Shown here in pieces: positions 47,570 through 59,079 of a stretch of 64,000 bases of DNA (positions are counted from its first letter, which is position 1; every line of letters begins with the position of its first letter). Source of the DNA: Rutpela maculata (Eukaryota > Arthropoda > Insecta > Coleoptera > Cerambycidae). The position numbers and the translations under genes were made by a program. The DNA is taken from assembly GCA_936432065.2 (NCBI GenBank), contig OW386293.2, positions 65,737,965 to 65,801,964 on the forward strand, written 5' to 3'. The notes below the pieces were generated by a model that saw only the letters and a program-made list of their open reading frames with translations, did not search any database and had not been told where the DNA came from.

Positions 47570-49705
47570 GATTTACATTTCCCAAGTTTTCCTTCACAGA
47601 ATCAACTCAACTTCAGCCGTCGCGGAAGGGCTCAACTTCTCAGATGGGCCACCCAAGCGACGGAATTGCAAAATGGAAATACTCCAAATTAATCTGCAAT
47701 CTGCAGTGAGCCGCCCTCCGCAATTGTGAGTCGGAAGGCTGTTGTGGGACAGTCTGGATCTGGATTGTTTGGCGGGGGGTGAGCTTACACTCACGTGCAC
47801 TCAGGCCTCATAAGTGGGCCCATTGTGCTGCTCCCGTAAGTGGTGGCATGTCCACCGAGCCTCTCATTCCTCAAGCCAACCAACACTTGTGATGTATTTG
47901 AGGAGACCAGGTGAGGCGCCACCTATGCTGGCCATACTGTGCCAGAAGTCCCCCAGTATGGATCCTTTTTTCGTTGAGAGAGCAGGGCAGTGACAGAGCA
48001 CATGCTCGGCAGTCTCGTCATCCAGATTACACCCTCTACACTTGGGGTTGTCTATAACTCCCAGTGTATGTTTGTTTAGTCTGCAGTGTCCCGTTAGTAA
48101 TCCTACATAAATGCGCAGATTACTCCTGGACATCTGGAGCTTACGACTGGGTGTGGCCAAAGCCATTCTGCTATGTCTGCAGCTGCTCAGACCACCTCAA
48201 CAGTCCGCATGGCGTTTGAGTGTATAGTTCTTTAGCAGGGAAGTGTGGACTGAATCTGAGAGCGTTATTGCAGACCATGCATGGCGCTCTCAGATCCCTT
48301 GCGGGCTAAAGCGTCCGCTTCTTCGTTCCATCATGTCCTTTCAACCAACGGAGCTGGACACTATTGTTTTGTGTGAGCACGTCTAGGGGCCTTCGTGTTT
48401 TCTATTACCCTACTAGTTCCGCCTGGAAGATAATGACATGTGTGCCTAGCGGTATTATCGAATCTAGGTCTTCTGAGTTAACCCCAGCTCCTTATCCACA
48501 GTCCATTTTTGAACCATCGGTGTAGATTGATATGTCCGGCTCGTCATTACCGGACACATTCAAACTCACCTCAAAGTTCTTGTTGAAGTTATATAGGGGG
48601 GATACGGTCAGTTCCCATTCCCAGAAGAGGAATTTGTTTTGTAGCCTCCTCTAGGATACGGGCATGTTTCGTAGCCGTGCCCTTAATATACCATTGGCCT
48701 ACAGATTGCAATCTCAGAGCAGTCCTCAACGCCACCTCCTCTATGTACAGATTTAGAGAGGGGGATGCAGAGTATAGTCTCCATTGCAGCTGTAGGCGTC
48801 GTTTTCATCGCATCAGTAACGCAGAGACATGCCAGCCTTTGAAAATGCTCCAGTTGAGATGCTGCTGTTTTTTACCTTACTCTGGGCCACCAGACTATAG
48901 CTGCATAACAAAGCATGGGTCTTATCACAGCAGTGTACAGCCAGAGGGAGATTCTGGGTGAGAAACCCCAGGACCTGCCAACCGCCCTGCGACACTGCCA
49001 GAATTCAGCACATGCCTTATTTATCATAACTTCCAAATGTCTCTTCCAATTCAGAGTGCGATCAAGCATGACCCCCAAGTACTTGACCTCACTCGCTAAG
49101 TGGAGTTGACTACCCGATAATTTGGGCATTTTCATATTTGGTAGTTTCCTTTTCTTGGTGAATAGTACTAGCTCAGTTTTCTGGGGGTTAACCGAGAGAA
49201 TGAGTTCTGTGCACCAATTATCGACCAACTTGAGGGCTGTTCGCATAGCAAGCCCTCAAAGTTTATATTTAGCAAGATGGTAATGTCATCTGCGTAACCT
49301 ATTGTGAAGAAACCAGAGTTATTGAGGCGGTGTAAGAGGCTGTCGGCGACCATAACCCAGAGTAGGGGTGATAGGACGCCACCCTGTGGACAGCCTCTAC
49401 TGACCATGCCTCTAGTCTCTATGTTCCCCATTTATTCGGACGGCTCTCCATTTGAGCATGTATGTTATCCATTCACTAAGTGTGTTGGGAACACCATGCG
49501 TTTGGAGGTTGTTTTATCAAAAGCACCTTCGATATCAATAAACGCTCCCAGGGTAGACATTTTCATATCCGCCGATCTCTCGATACGAGATACCACGGAG
49601 TGAAGTGCCGATTCTGTTGATTTCCCTGGGATGTAAGCGTGTTGATTTGGATTCAGTGGATGTAAAACTAACACTGTATCTCTAGTTTCTCGATAATACA
49701 GTCCC
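47570..49705 (-). mobile_element. I/LOA-type LINE with RNase H, 5' part missing
   Basis: Minus strand, GC-richer than the flanks. Order: reverse transcriptase, RNase H, C-terminal Cys-rich knuckle, then a ~270-bp 3' untranslated region ending around 47570. The 5' boundary near 49705 meets a plus-strand endonuclease fragment of the same kind of element. The 3' tail and target duplication were not found. Confidence 0.83.
47864..49690 (-). pseudogene. LINE ORF2: reverse transcriptase, RNase H, Zn knuckle
   Basis: Reverse transcriptase: NPNQHAYIPGKSTESALHSV (~49640), FIDIEGAFDKTTS (~49530), SRGCPQGGVLSPLLWVMVAD (~49400) and the intact catalytic box GYADDITILL (~49290). Then WCTELILSVNPQKTELVLF and EVKYLGVMLDRTLNWKRHLE (~49070). 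RNase H follows in another frame: ISIYTDGSKMDCG (~48530) and, further on, LRWLKGHDG (~48340). The C-terminus has YVGLLTGHCRLNKHTLG and PKCRGCNLDDETAEHVLCHC (48000-48060), a CCHC-type knuckle. Frame breaks lie near 49450, 49250, 48875, 48480 and 48200. The RNase H domain separates this from the other LINEs in the window and points to the I/LOA group. Confidence 0.85.
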
Positions 49706-49716
49706 TCCAGACCTTT

Positions 49717-50037
49717 GTGGGACAGTCACAAATAGCCCTGATACAGCCTTTGGTCCGCCAAGGCTCCATTCGGAGCTTAGACAAACGGAATGTTATTTAC
49801 TTCTCCACGCATAACATACATATGGCATGTATTTATGTCTCGAAAGAGATACAAGCAACAGCAATTCCCAATCTCTATTCCAGGGATGTTGCTGCGATTA
49901 AGGTGAATTTTAAGAAGGGAACCAAGAGAGCAGAGATCGTTTACGACTCTGTCTACCTGTCACACTGTATCTTTAAAGAAATGTATAGATTTCGACAAAA
50001 TATTACGTTAGTAAATACGTCGAGTGTTGCAAAATAA
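49717..50037 (+). pseudogene. LINE endonuclease fragment in inverted orientation
   Basis: Plus-strand translation ...ACIYVSKEIQATAIPNLYSR then DVAAIKVNFKKGTKRAEIVY resembles the middle of the APE-type endonuclease of I/LOA-type LINEs (pattern RACIYV...L...RD-AAV...R...IVCSAYLP). It abuts, head on, the 5' end of the minus-strand LINE. This could be the 5' part of the same insertion, inverted during integration, or a separate copy. Confidence 0.55.
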
Positions 50038-51544
50038 AAATTGCTTTGTGATTGTGATTTATTAGCACACCACGGTAAACCGATTTGATAGAAATATTCA
50101 AGGCACCTAATTAATTTTTTTATTAATTATCTATTTTGGTTGACGAATATCTCATAAACTATAACACATAGGAAGAATATAGACATTCTTGTAGGAAATT
50201 TAATTATTTTTAATTTTGCATAGATTACCTTTTTCCGTACGACGCATCGTTTCCAAGTTATAACCAAAGAATCGAAAAAAGAAACATTTCCATCCCCTCC
50301 CCTCCTGAAGCACCGGGGCTAGGGGCGGGGCCTTTTAGTATGTTTACCTCCTAACTACCCCCAACACATTTCTGAAGACGAAAATTCTCCCCTCCTCCAT
50401 GTCCTCCACAACTGTTTCGTTAACTGGACTATTAGCGTTTTTTAAGGCTAGGATTTAGGTACGTGTTTGTTTACGTAGGACACGCCGGGATAGAATATTA
50501 TCATTCGTGAAGAATATTAAATTAAATTTAAAAAACGCTACACACATAATTAGTTAAAGGTTTGGAGTATTATCCGAAGAAAAATGAAACTGAAATATCT
50601 TGGGAATTTTGAACAAATAATTAAATAACGTGCCGTATTCTCTACTGTCCGATCTCTCACAAATCTGTCAGAAATAAAATACACCGGGAACACAAATCAT
50701 CACACTATTACTTCATATAATAGCATGGATATTTAGCAAAATTTTCATGTAATGTTTAAACCACATAAATATATATTTTTTGTAAACGATAATTAAACAA
50801 ATTTTCTGTGAAATAATGCAATGCACACGACTGCCATTATAGCGGGGTTACACATTAGTCGCTGTCTGTTATGATGTCGGTAAAACGCAACTGAAATTTA
50901 GTTTGGACATTGTCTAATAGGTAGCAGGCCATAAAATCGTAAAACAAACATATATATACACGCGCAGAGCCGTAGTAGAATATTTCCGATATTATTTTAT
51001 GATGAATTGTGTAGTAAAGATATGATTTAAATTACATAATGAAATATGATAATAATTTGTATGTTATTAAGTTTTAGATAGTCTCAAGATAATTTAGCTA
51101 AATCAGTTAGCTAAACCAGTTAGCTTTAAAAAGTCATGGCAAGTTTGTTAATTGAAAATGCACTTTATATATTATAAATAGTAGTGCTCCATTCTATTAG
51201 GACTGAATTGTGTGTACTGTCAAAGATGTTGACTGATATTTTACAGTTCGGGGATCAAAAGAACAAAAATTCCAAAATAATTTTTTTCATGAATAAAATT
51301 CCAGTTAACATGAAAAATAAGTAGAATTCTTGAAATTCGAATAGATACCCTTAAAGGTATTAAAAAAAATCTGTAAAGGTATTTACACAAAACTTCCCTC
51401 TCTGTTTGGCTTTATTTATAAATTATTATTTCTGTTGGATGACTGCCATGCGTATTTTTATTATTCAAATTATGTCAGTTTTTGTCTGGAAATAGTGACA
51501 ATAATTTCAAATATCGCTTATCGGAGGTCGGGGGTGAAATTTAT
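50038..51544. other. unassigned DNA with one dispersed repeat
   Basis: AT-rich. Contains the repeat at 50441-50545 (separate entry). No gene recognised. Confidence 0.4.
50441..50545 (+). repeat. dispersed repeat R, copy 1
   Basis: AAGGCTAGGATTTAGGTACG, GTTTGTTTACGTAGG and CGTGAAGAATATTAAATTAA recur in reverse complement at 58214-58322 with few differences. Confidence 0.85.
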
Positions 51545-52650
51545 TTTCTCATCTCGACGCCGACCGATGCCTAGCGTAGGGAGTAAGTATTACCAGCATA
51601 CCCTCTCTGATATCGGAGATAGAGGGAAGGACGACTAGATTTCCTCAAATAATAATTATTATTTGCTTTTCTGTGTTTCGACGCCTGGCGTCGTTTTTGT
51701 AAAACTTGTGAATTTGATAAATTTTGATACCTAGATTCATATTGTTGCTTTTTTGCGTCTCGACGCCGACCGACGCCCAGCGTCGTTTTTGGAAAACTTC
51801 TGTATTTGATAACTTTGATACCTAGATTCATATTCTCGCATTTTTGCGTCTCGACGCCGACCGACGCCTAGCGTCGTTTTTGGAAAACTTGTGTATTTGA
51901 TAAATTTTGATACCTAGATTCATATTGTTGCATTTTAGCGTCTCGACGCCGACTGACGCCCAGCGTCGTTTTTGGAAAACTTCTGTATTTGATAACTTTG
52001 ATACCTAGATTCATATTCTCGCATTTTTGCATCTCGACGCCGACCGACGCCTAGCGTCGTTTTTGGAAAACTTGTGTATTTGATAAATTTTGGTACCTAC
52101 AGTAATATTGTTGCGTTTTGCGTCTCGACGCCGACTGACGCCCAGCGTCGTTTTTGGAAAACTTCTTGTATTTGATAACTTTGATACCTAGATTCATATT
52201 CTAGTATTTTTGCGTTTCGACGCCGACCGACGCCTAGTGTCGTTATTGGAAAACTTGTATATTTGATAAATTTTGATACTTAGATTCATATTCTTGCATT
52301 TTTGCATTCGACGCCGACTGACGCCCTGCGTTGCTTTTGGAAATACTTGTGTATTTGATAAATTTTGATACCTACTTTTATATTCCTGCATTTTTACGTC
52401 TCGACGCCGACCGACGCCTAACGCCGTTTTTGGAAAACTAGTGTATTTGATAAATTTTGATACCTAGATTCATATTCTTGCATTTTATGTCTCGGCGCCG
52501 ACCCATGCCTAGTGCCGTTTTTGTAAAACTTGTATATTTGATAAATTTTGATACCTAGATTCATATTCTTACATTTTTACGTCTCGACGCTGGCCGATGC
52601 CTAGCGTCGTTTTTGTAAAGTTTGGGTAGTTGATAAATTTTGATAAAAAT
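51545..52650. repeat. satellite, ~91-bp monomer, ~12 copies, dimeric order
   Basis: Each monomer has CTCGACGCCGACCGACGCC, a palindromic core CGACGCCTAGCGTCG, TTTTTGGAAAACTT, GTATTTGATAA and GATACCTAGATTCATATT. In the centre (51760-52215) two monomer types alternate: one with CCCAGCG/CTTCTGTATTTGATAAC/ATTCTCGC, the other with CCTAGCG/CTTGTGTATTTGATAAA/ATTGTTGC. This gives a ~182-bp repeat. The edges are more diverged. Confidence 0.95.
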
Positions 52651-52739
52651 GAACACGGCTAACTTGCAAGTCTGCATGAAATGTTAATATTTCAAAATAA
52701 CTTACATGCAATCGTCATTTTTTTTAACCAAATATCTGA

Positions 52740-52995
52740 AAAATTGTGGCAAGTGACATTTCCAAAACTAAACAAAAAATTTGACAACTGTCAACCAAAA
52801 ATATAGCATCTGTCAAACGTGACATTTGCCCCAATTGACTTTCTGACCAAAAAAGTTGACCAAAAAGTTGACATCTGTCTAAAGTGACATTTTGCCCCAA
52901 TTGACTTCTAACAAAAAAATTTGACATCTGCCGAAGTGACATTGTCTAAATTTTCGTTTAACAAAAAATTAATCTAAAAATTGACATCTGTCAAA
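52740..52995. repeat. degenerate tandem repeat, ~55-65 bp unit
   Basis: Phrases AAAAATTTGACATCTGTC, AAGTGACATTTTGCCCCAATTG and ACTTCTAACAAAAAA recur three to four times with drift. Confidence 0.85.
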
Positions 52996-53891
52996 ACTGA
53001 CATACGTAACCTAATCTAAATTTAAAAATAACATTTCGTAAACTCAAGATTTTTGTTTAGTATCTGATGCTGATGTTACTAAATGAGGCAGAAAAAAGAA
53101 GAGCTATATGTATAGAAGCATTATTTATTTAAAGAATAACTCTTTTTTTCTTCCTCATTTAGTATCTGATGTTTTTTAGAATTTGAATATTTAAAGTACC
53201 TAAGATCCATTGAAATTGATTTTCTGAATTAATATTTACTAGTTGAGAAAAGTACAAACGCGTTTGTTACTTTCCTCGACAACCGACAATTTACAGCTGC
53301 GGGTATTCTCCTTATGACGATAGTATGGCGTTTTCGTTAGAAATGAACGGTGAAGAAATGTGAGATCGTGCGAACAAGACTATAACGACACGCCCACTCC
53401 GGCGCGTCGCGTCGTACCCGCCATACGCATTCTAAAGAGAGTAAAAATTCATCTCTTATAAGCGGAAAAATTTTATTAATCTTAAATTGAGGTCTGTGGT
53501 AGAACATAGTAAACAACGGTGTCGCTTCAGGTACGTTTATTCAGTATTTCCTTTGATTACTCATTTTTTGTTTTACTGTCCACTCTTATTGCCTAAACTA
53601 TATATTGTAGTTACAAATGATATAATGGAAGAGCTTGCCGATAAAGTAGCTAAAAGACAAAGCGACCGACAAAGGTGCCTGCTACACTTTTCACTTTGTC
53701 TCTCTTTTATATGTCTTTTCTCTAGAATGCTAGTAATATCTCAAAAATGTAAATTACTCATCATTAACCGATTTTTATTTCCCTGTTTAAAAGGAGTATA
53801 ATGAAAAATATCAATATAAAATTAATTTAGTGGTCGGTTAGATTTTCCCATTTTTATATACTTATGCAAAGCAATTTTATATGTTTTTATA
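52996..53891. other. unassigned DNA
   Basis: A GC-richer patch at 53330-53430 (CACGCCCACTCCGGCGCGTCGC) is followed by TCAGGTACGT (~53528), which could be a splice donor. No protein motif supports a gene. Confidence 0.35.
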
Positions 53892-54444
53892 ATAGACTGG
53901 CGGTACATGACCAGTCAGGTGCAACGGTTTTAAAATGCATGCCAATCATATATATGAATGAAATTACCGTGAATATGCCAGAAACGCAAATTTTAGGCAG
54001 TCGTCGCGTGCAGAAGGCTGTGCAAATCGATTTTTTTTGTTTATTTTTTTATGTTTTTTTTTTAATTTAAAGTGGATGCCAATAGTGCCAAACGAAAAGC
54101 CGTGAAAAAGAATCCAGCGAAAATTCATTGGCATGCAGTTTACGCGCGCAAAACACACGTTGATGTGCACATTAAATCGTAAAATTTTTTGGTGTTCTTG
54201 ATTTTGGATGATTCTGATTTTGGCTTTTTTTTAAGGCTTTTCGTTTGGCACTCTTGGCATCCACTTTGAATTAAAAAAAAAAAAACAAAAAATTAAACAA
54301 AAAAATCGATTTGCACAGCCTTCTGCACGCGACGACTGCCTAAAATTTGCGTTTCTGGCATATTCACGGTAATTTCATTCATATATATGATTGGCATGCA
54401 TTTTAAAAATGTTGCATGTGACTAGTCATGTACCGCCAGTCTAT
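53892..54444. mobile_element. foldback element with ~215-bp near-identical arms
   Basis: The arms 53892-54107 and 54224-54444 are inverted copies differing at only a few bases apart from a poly-T stretch; the spacer is ~115 bp. The ends read ATAGACTGGCGGTACATGAC. Shared interior words include GAATATGCCAGAAACGCAAA and GTCGTCGCGTGCAGAAGGC. The 65-68 codon frames on either side are the arms read as protein. It would form a large hairpin. Confidence 0.93.
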
Positions 54445-54450
54445 AAAGAT

Positions 54451-54949
54451 CAGGGTTGATAAAAATCACGATTTTTTAAAAAAAATCAAAAATCATGATT
54501 TTTTTGATTAAAATCAAGATTAATTTGATTTTTTTAAATTTCTTAATCCATTACTAAAATAAATAAGTGAAAGTAAAAATTAACTTGTACTTCTTGAAAA
54601 TTATGTTCGTTTTCTTGCTTAAGTTTGAAGTTATCTGCATTTATAATATTATAAAAAGTTACACAAAAAATGCTGTAGAAATGACCATAAGCTTTGTACT
54701 GTGGTATAAAAAGGTAGTATTGCATATGGAAGTACTAATAATGTTATTTTTTAGTTTACATTTATTAAAGTTTTTCTGCGTTACCTTTTTTATATTTGTT
54801 AATTTAGAAAATAAATGCAAAAGAATATAATAAAAATCTTTGAAAAAATAACTTTGTAAATGCTTGATTTAAATCACTGATTAAAATTTAAAAAATCACC
54901 TGATTTAAATCGTGATTTAAATCAACTGATTTAAATCCGCTCAACCCTG
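54451..54949. mobile_element. hAT-type MITE, 499 bp, with 8-bp target duplication
   Basis: Ends CAGGGTTGA and TCAACCCTG, flanked by ATAAAGAT at 54443-54450 and 54950-54957. The subterminal regions are built of ATTTAAATCA/TGATTTAAAT and AAAATCACGATTTTTT words. The element sits directly beside the right end of the foldback element. The terminus and the 8-bp duplication indicate hAT. Confidence 0.92.
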
Positions 54950-55072
54950 ATAAAGATGAAATGCATATTTTTGAATTGCCCTAAAATGTTCCTGTTTCCT
55001 ATATATGTACAATGTACAAAAAATGTTATCCACTTATTTTTATAGTAACATTAATAAGGGTATATTACCTAT

Positions 55073-55716
55073 TATACTCTTCGCAAAAACGAAGAGTATG
55101 TATTGTATTTGATCGGCACATTTCTAAAATCGTAAATATTGCTCGTAGAGAAAAAAATTTCATATTGTGTTAGTGAACGAATTTTGAACAACTTTTAAAA
55201 CGTCCGTCTGTCCGTCTGTCCGTCTGTCACGTTTCTTGTAAGCACGATAACTTAAGAAAGAAAAGTCCGATTGTATTGAAATTTGGAAAGTAAGTTTATT
55301 GTTTTTGAAGAAAATCGATCAGTAAATAACAAAGTTATTAATTATTTAATTTAAAAAATATATATATTCTCTTAATTTTTGTTGCTTGTACTTAAATAGA
55401 AATATTGCGAAATGTTATTTCCATAATATATTTTTTTGTTTATGAATTTACTAATTTCATAGAATCGAGTTGAAATATGTATGACTGTCGAAAGATATAT
55501 ATCACAGACAATTAATTTCCGTAGCAATATGTGATGGTACAGCGGCCAAAGTTTTGCGTTGCAATCCAAAGATCGTGTGTTCGAATCCCACACAGGTTGG
55601 ATATTTTTTTTTTCATTTTTTTTATATAATTTTTTTCACAACAAAGATGGTATCACAAAATTTAGGATGTCCAAAAACTAACATTATTTACAAGAAAACT
55701 ACGAAGAGTATCCTAT
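55073..55716. mobile_element. TIR repeat element containing a tRNA-like relic
   Basis: The left end begins TATACTCTTCGCAAAAACGAAGAGTAT, itself a small hairpin (described here as arms of 10 bases), and the right end reads CTACGAAGAGTATCC, an inverted match. Inside are a CGTCTGTC run (55200-55230) and GCACGATAACTTAAGAAAG. Then, at 55531-55600, comes a tRNA-like stretch. No coding sequence. Confidence 0.6.
55531..55602 (+). pseudogene. tRNA-like relic with A- and B-box motifs
   Basis: GATGGTACAGCGGCCAAAG resembles an internal A box region. GTGTGTTCGAATCCCACAC forms a T-arm-like hairpin with the B-box core GTTCGAATCC. The anticodon arm is only partly formed and the acceptor stem does not pair. 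It is better read as a tRNA-derived promoter piece of a SINE-like repeat than as a functional tRNA gene. Confidence 0.4.
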
Positions 55717-55736
55717 AGAATGTGTAACAATTATAT

Positions 55737-56415
55737 AAAAACCGCTGCCTAAGGAATCACTACTTCCACATCCTGATTTTCCATCTCTATAACGAACAAA
55801 TTTTGTATGTGGAAATAATTGCCGATGGAATTTTAATAATATAATATTTGAAATCGTCTGCCCCAAAATCCCATAAAACGATAACGATAACGGTAGTGGG
55901 GTGGGGGGGTGGATTAAATAAAAAAATATTTTGAGGCTTTTGGTTCCTGCATATACACTGAATCACATTTTTTTTCATCCCCTTTAATAATGGTAGAGGT
56001 GGTAATGGGGGGGTGGCTAATGCCAAAAATTTTTTTGAGACCTTAGCTTCTCTTGTATACACTAAATACCAATTTTATTGACTCTTACCTGCTTCACTTA
56101 CCTATTTACCCCAAATTTACCCCATTCTACCCCCAACCCTTCGACGGAATAAGATGAAAATATAATCTAGTTCCAGATCCCATTAAAGTACATACGTGTA
56201 CCAAATTTAAAGTCAATATCTTAAACGGTTCCAGAGTAATCGTGCGCACAAATAAGTTACAGACCGACAGAGGGGCAGAATTTTTTCTTTCGTTCAAACT
56301 TAAAATCTCGACGTTTCATGACATTCTAAGCCTATTTGATTAATAAAAATTTTCAAAAATTTTTTTGTCGTTACTATAATACTTCCACTGAATGTGGAAG
56401 TAAAAGCTCAGTAAA
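55737..56415 (-). mobile_element. dispersed repeat family Q, copy 2
   Basis: Reverse complement of the element at 6003-6575, aligned over nearly its full length. It is slightly longer because of extra TTTACCCC-type sequence near 56105. The ends read CTACTTCCACATCC and TTCCACTGAATGTGGAAGT. Confidence 0.8.
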
Positions 56416-57111
56416 TTGACGAAGAGTACATTTTTAGCTTGTTGGTAATCAAATTCATATGTGAACAAATAAGATTTTTTTCAATTTGTCACTACTGGGA
56501 AATCTATAATTCCCCTAAAATATTTAAAATATTTTAGACCATATATTATTATTTGAGAACTTTCTAAAATTATTCGAATTTAGGTATGTGTAACGTATTA
56601 TAGGCAACCTATGAATAAGACCGTAAATGCCTAACTTTACAACTGTTTAGTAGTTTTTCATTTTCTCCCAGCATTTTCTCGCTAAATGTAAATACTTTTC
56701 GAGTTATTTTATAAAAACCGTTTTGAAATAACCCTTTTTTAAAGCCAAATTTTCAGGTCATTATAGCTTAAAGTTTGTCAATTTATAAGATAAGTTGCAT
56801 AGAGCCTTTTCTTCTCAAAATTTGATTCTTTTTCAGCTACAATTTTTTTGAGACGTGGCATCCACCCCCTATAAATCAGCAAGCCCGCATAATATAGAAA
56901 GTTTTCTCTGATGCATTTACTATTAAATTGTCAAAAAAAAAACGTAATCTAATTTATATGACATTATTCCGAAATTAAAACCTCTAGTCCCTATATTATA
57001 AGTACTTAGATACCTTGTATAAATAAAATTGTTACTAAATTTTCGTTCTTGATATATATACCTAGGAAAAATAAATGTATACAATTCACATCTACCTACA
57101 ATAATTAGTAT
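56416..57111. other. unassigned AT-rich DNA
   Basis: Nothing recognised. Confidence 0.4.
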
Positions 57112-57232
57112 ATTATATTACTAGGAGTAGAACGCACTCTTTTTTGTGTTGAGCCCAGGATTTGCGGCTGAGGCGAAGCCGAAGCCGCAAACTGGGCGAA
57201 ACACAAAAAAAGGCGTTCTACTCCGTGTAATA
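57112..57232. repeat. ~120-bp palindrome, GC-rich hairpin
   Basis: Nested inverted blocks pair outward to inward: TATATTAC/GTAATATA, GGAGTAGAACGC/GCGTTCTACTCC, TTTTTTGTGTT/AACACAAAAAA, GCCCAG/CTGGGC and TTTGCGGCT/AGCCGCAAA, around a short loop with GAAGCC. It is CpG-rich in an AT-rich setting. Likely a short foldback MITE. Confidence 0.88.
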
Positions 57233-57237
57233 TATAC

Positions 57238-57570
57238 TATTTTTTCTTCAAGCGTATTAAAATGCAAAAATTCATTTATTTATCATAAATGTACAAATAT
57301 TCAAACTACAGTCTTACATGTTGACACAATATGACAAGTGGCTAGTGGATAGCGCGCCACCGGTGGTTTTCGGTATTAACATTATGTTACTAGTAAAACA
57401 ATACCCACTGCGGTGGCGCTTTCGGAACTAACATTATGTTACTAGTAAAACAATGTCCACTACGGTGGCGTTCGGTACTAACATTTCGTTACTAGTAAAA
57501 CAATGTCCTACTTCTACTTCTGTTTTTGGTGACATAATTTAAACATTTTAATACGCTTGAAGAAAAAATA
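57238..57570. mobile_element. MITE with 27-bp perfect inverted repeats and internal triplicate
   Basis: The TIRs at 57238-57264 and 57544-57570 contain TTCTTCAAGCGTATTAAAATG and its complement. The interior holds three ~55-bp tandem units with TTACTAGTAAAACAAT and CACTGCGGTGGCG. Flanking bases do not give a clear target duplication. Confidence 0.88.
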
Positions 57571-59079
57571 ATTTACTGACTAGTTGATTATTATTAGACC
57601 GAAATATCGATAGGCCGGAATTATTTTCCTTTTGAAAATACTAAAATATTTATGGTTCAACTTAAAGTGATGTTATATTATTTTCTTTTTACTTTCACAT
57701 GTTTCATTTATTTGTTTTGTTGGTTTTTCTTTTAAAATTTATTTATAACTTTAATAATAGTAAATATATTAATTAAAAAGTTAAAAAGTCCGTGGACTAT
57801 GGTCTTTCTACCTTATGATTTTATTTCATTATAATAATGACAAAAGATACCTTTTAAATATAATCTATATTTACCCTATTTAAAATTTTATTAGGTATAT
57901 ACTTTATAGCAAATAAAATAATTATTATTTTATATTAATATATTACTGTTGTGATAATTAATAGGTAACATTTATTTAACAAATTTACACTTTATGTGAC
58001 TAAAAAGCTTAAAAGTTAAAAAATATTAATTTGCATTTACTACCTGCAACCGATAGATGTAGCAACCGCGACGAGCCCGTAAATACATCAATTCTCTGTT
58101 ACTCGACTAGAAAGCAAGAAGTTCCGATATTTGATGTTAGAGATCCAGCACCTGTCAGGGCCTCCAAAGCTATCGCTATCCTATGCTAGCCAAATGTGTG
58201 GTTAATCCTTTAGCGTAGCGTAACCTTAAATTTAATTTAATATTCTTCACGAAATATAATTTCGTATCATGCCGTGCCCTACGTAAACAAACACGTACCA
58301 AAATCCTAGCCTTAGTTTTTTTTTTTTGATCTTGTTACATTCATGCGAGGTTGATAAATAAAGTGATAAAAATATATATGTTATCATTTAAAAAATAATC
58401 TTGTTAACCTAAATTATATGTAGCTATAGAAGCTACGTTCGGTCTTGACCTTGTGAATCATTAAATATTAAACAATTTCTAAGAAAAGTTGTGCAAAAAG
58501 CTACCTTTATAATAAAATATATAACTCCAAGGATATAACCTATCGGCAAAATTTCCAGGTTGGGGTAGCTCGTCTCCTGACGTCGATGATAGGCTTTGGT
58601 AGCGGAAATAGGCCGAGCTTTAAAAGTTCATTTTAGATAGTCACATTATTCTTTTAATTAAAATTTAATTTTCGTAATTAACATTTTCTATTTATCTTTT
58701 AAAAGTTAACTTCTAGAATACAGCAAAGCCTTTAGCGTTCTCACTGTGGTTGGTTATTAAATTTCGTGCCACTGCTTATACGTACTAAGATATTACGAAG
58801 TTGTGCAGTAGTATTTCGAAATGTTGAGAGTTGAGACCTCGTCGAGTTTATTTGCATATTCATAATTCGCGGAAAAGCGGAGGATTTACTTGAGAGTTTA
58901 TTAAACTTCTGATACCAAGTTTTGGCTATCATTAATTGTCTAAACAGCGTAATATTTAAATATTTAATTACATTTGAATTAGGTATATCATTATTAAATG
59001 TATCATTTCCTTGAGGAAACCAATGTGAACGCATGATTAAAGGTCAGTAAAATATTATTTACAGATGAAAACTTTTTAC
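57571..59079. other. unassigned DNA with one dispersed repeat
   Basis: AT-rich to ~58000. A 97-codon minus-strand frame at 58741-59034 has no recognisable domain. Repeat R copy 2 lies at 58214-58322. Confidence 0.4.
58214..58322 (-). repeat. dispersed repeat R, copy 2
   Basis: Inverted relative to 50441-50545, with about 85-90% visual agreement over ~100 bp. Confidence 0.82.

Noticed and set aside
51545..52650. CRISPR-like array of regular repeats
   Set aside because: The whole ~91-bp unit is repeated, with no unique spacers; it is a satellite in eukaryotic DNA.
55531..55602. functional tRNA gene
   Set aside because: The T-arm and B box are good, but the acceptor stem does not pair and the anticodon arm is irregular.
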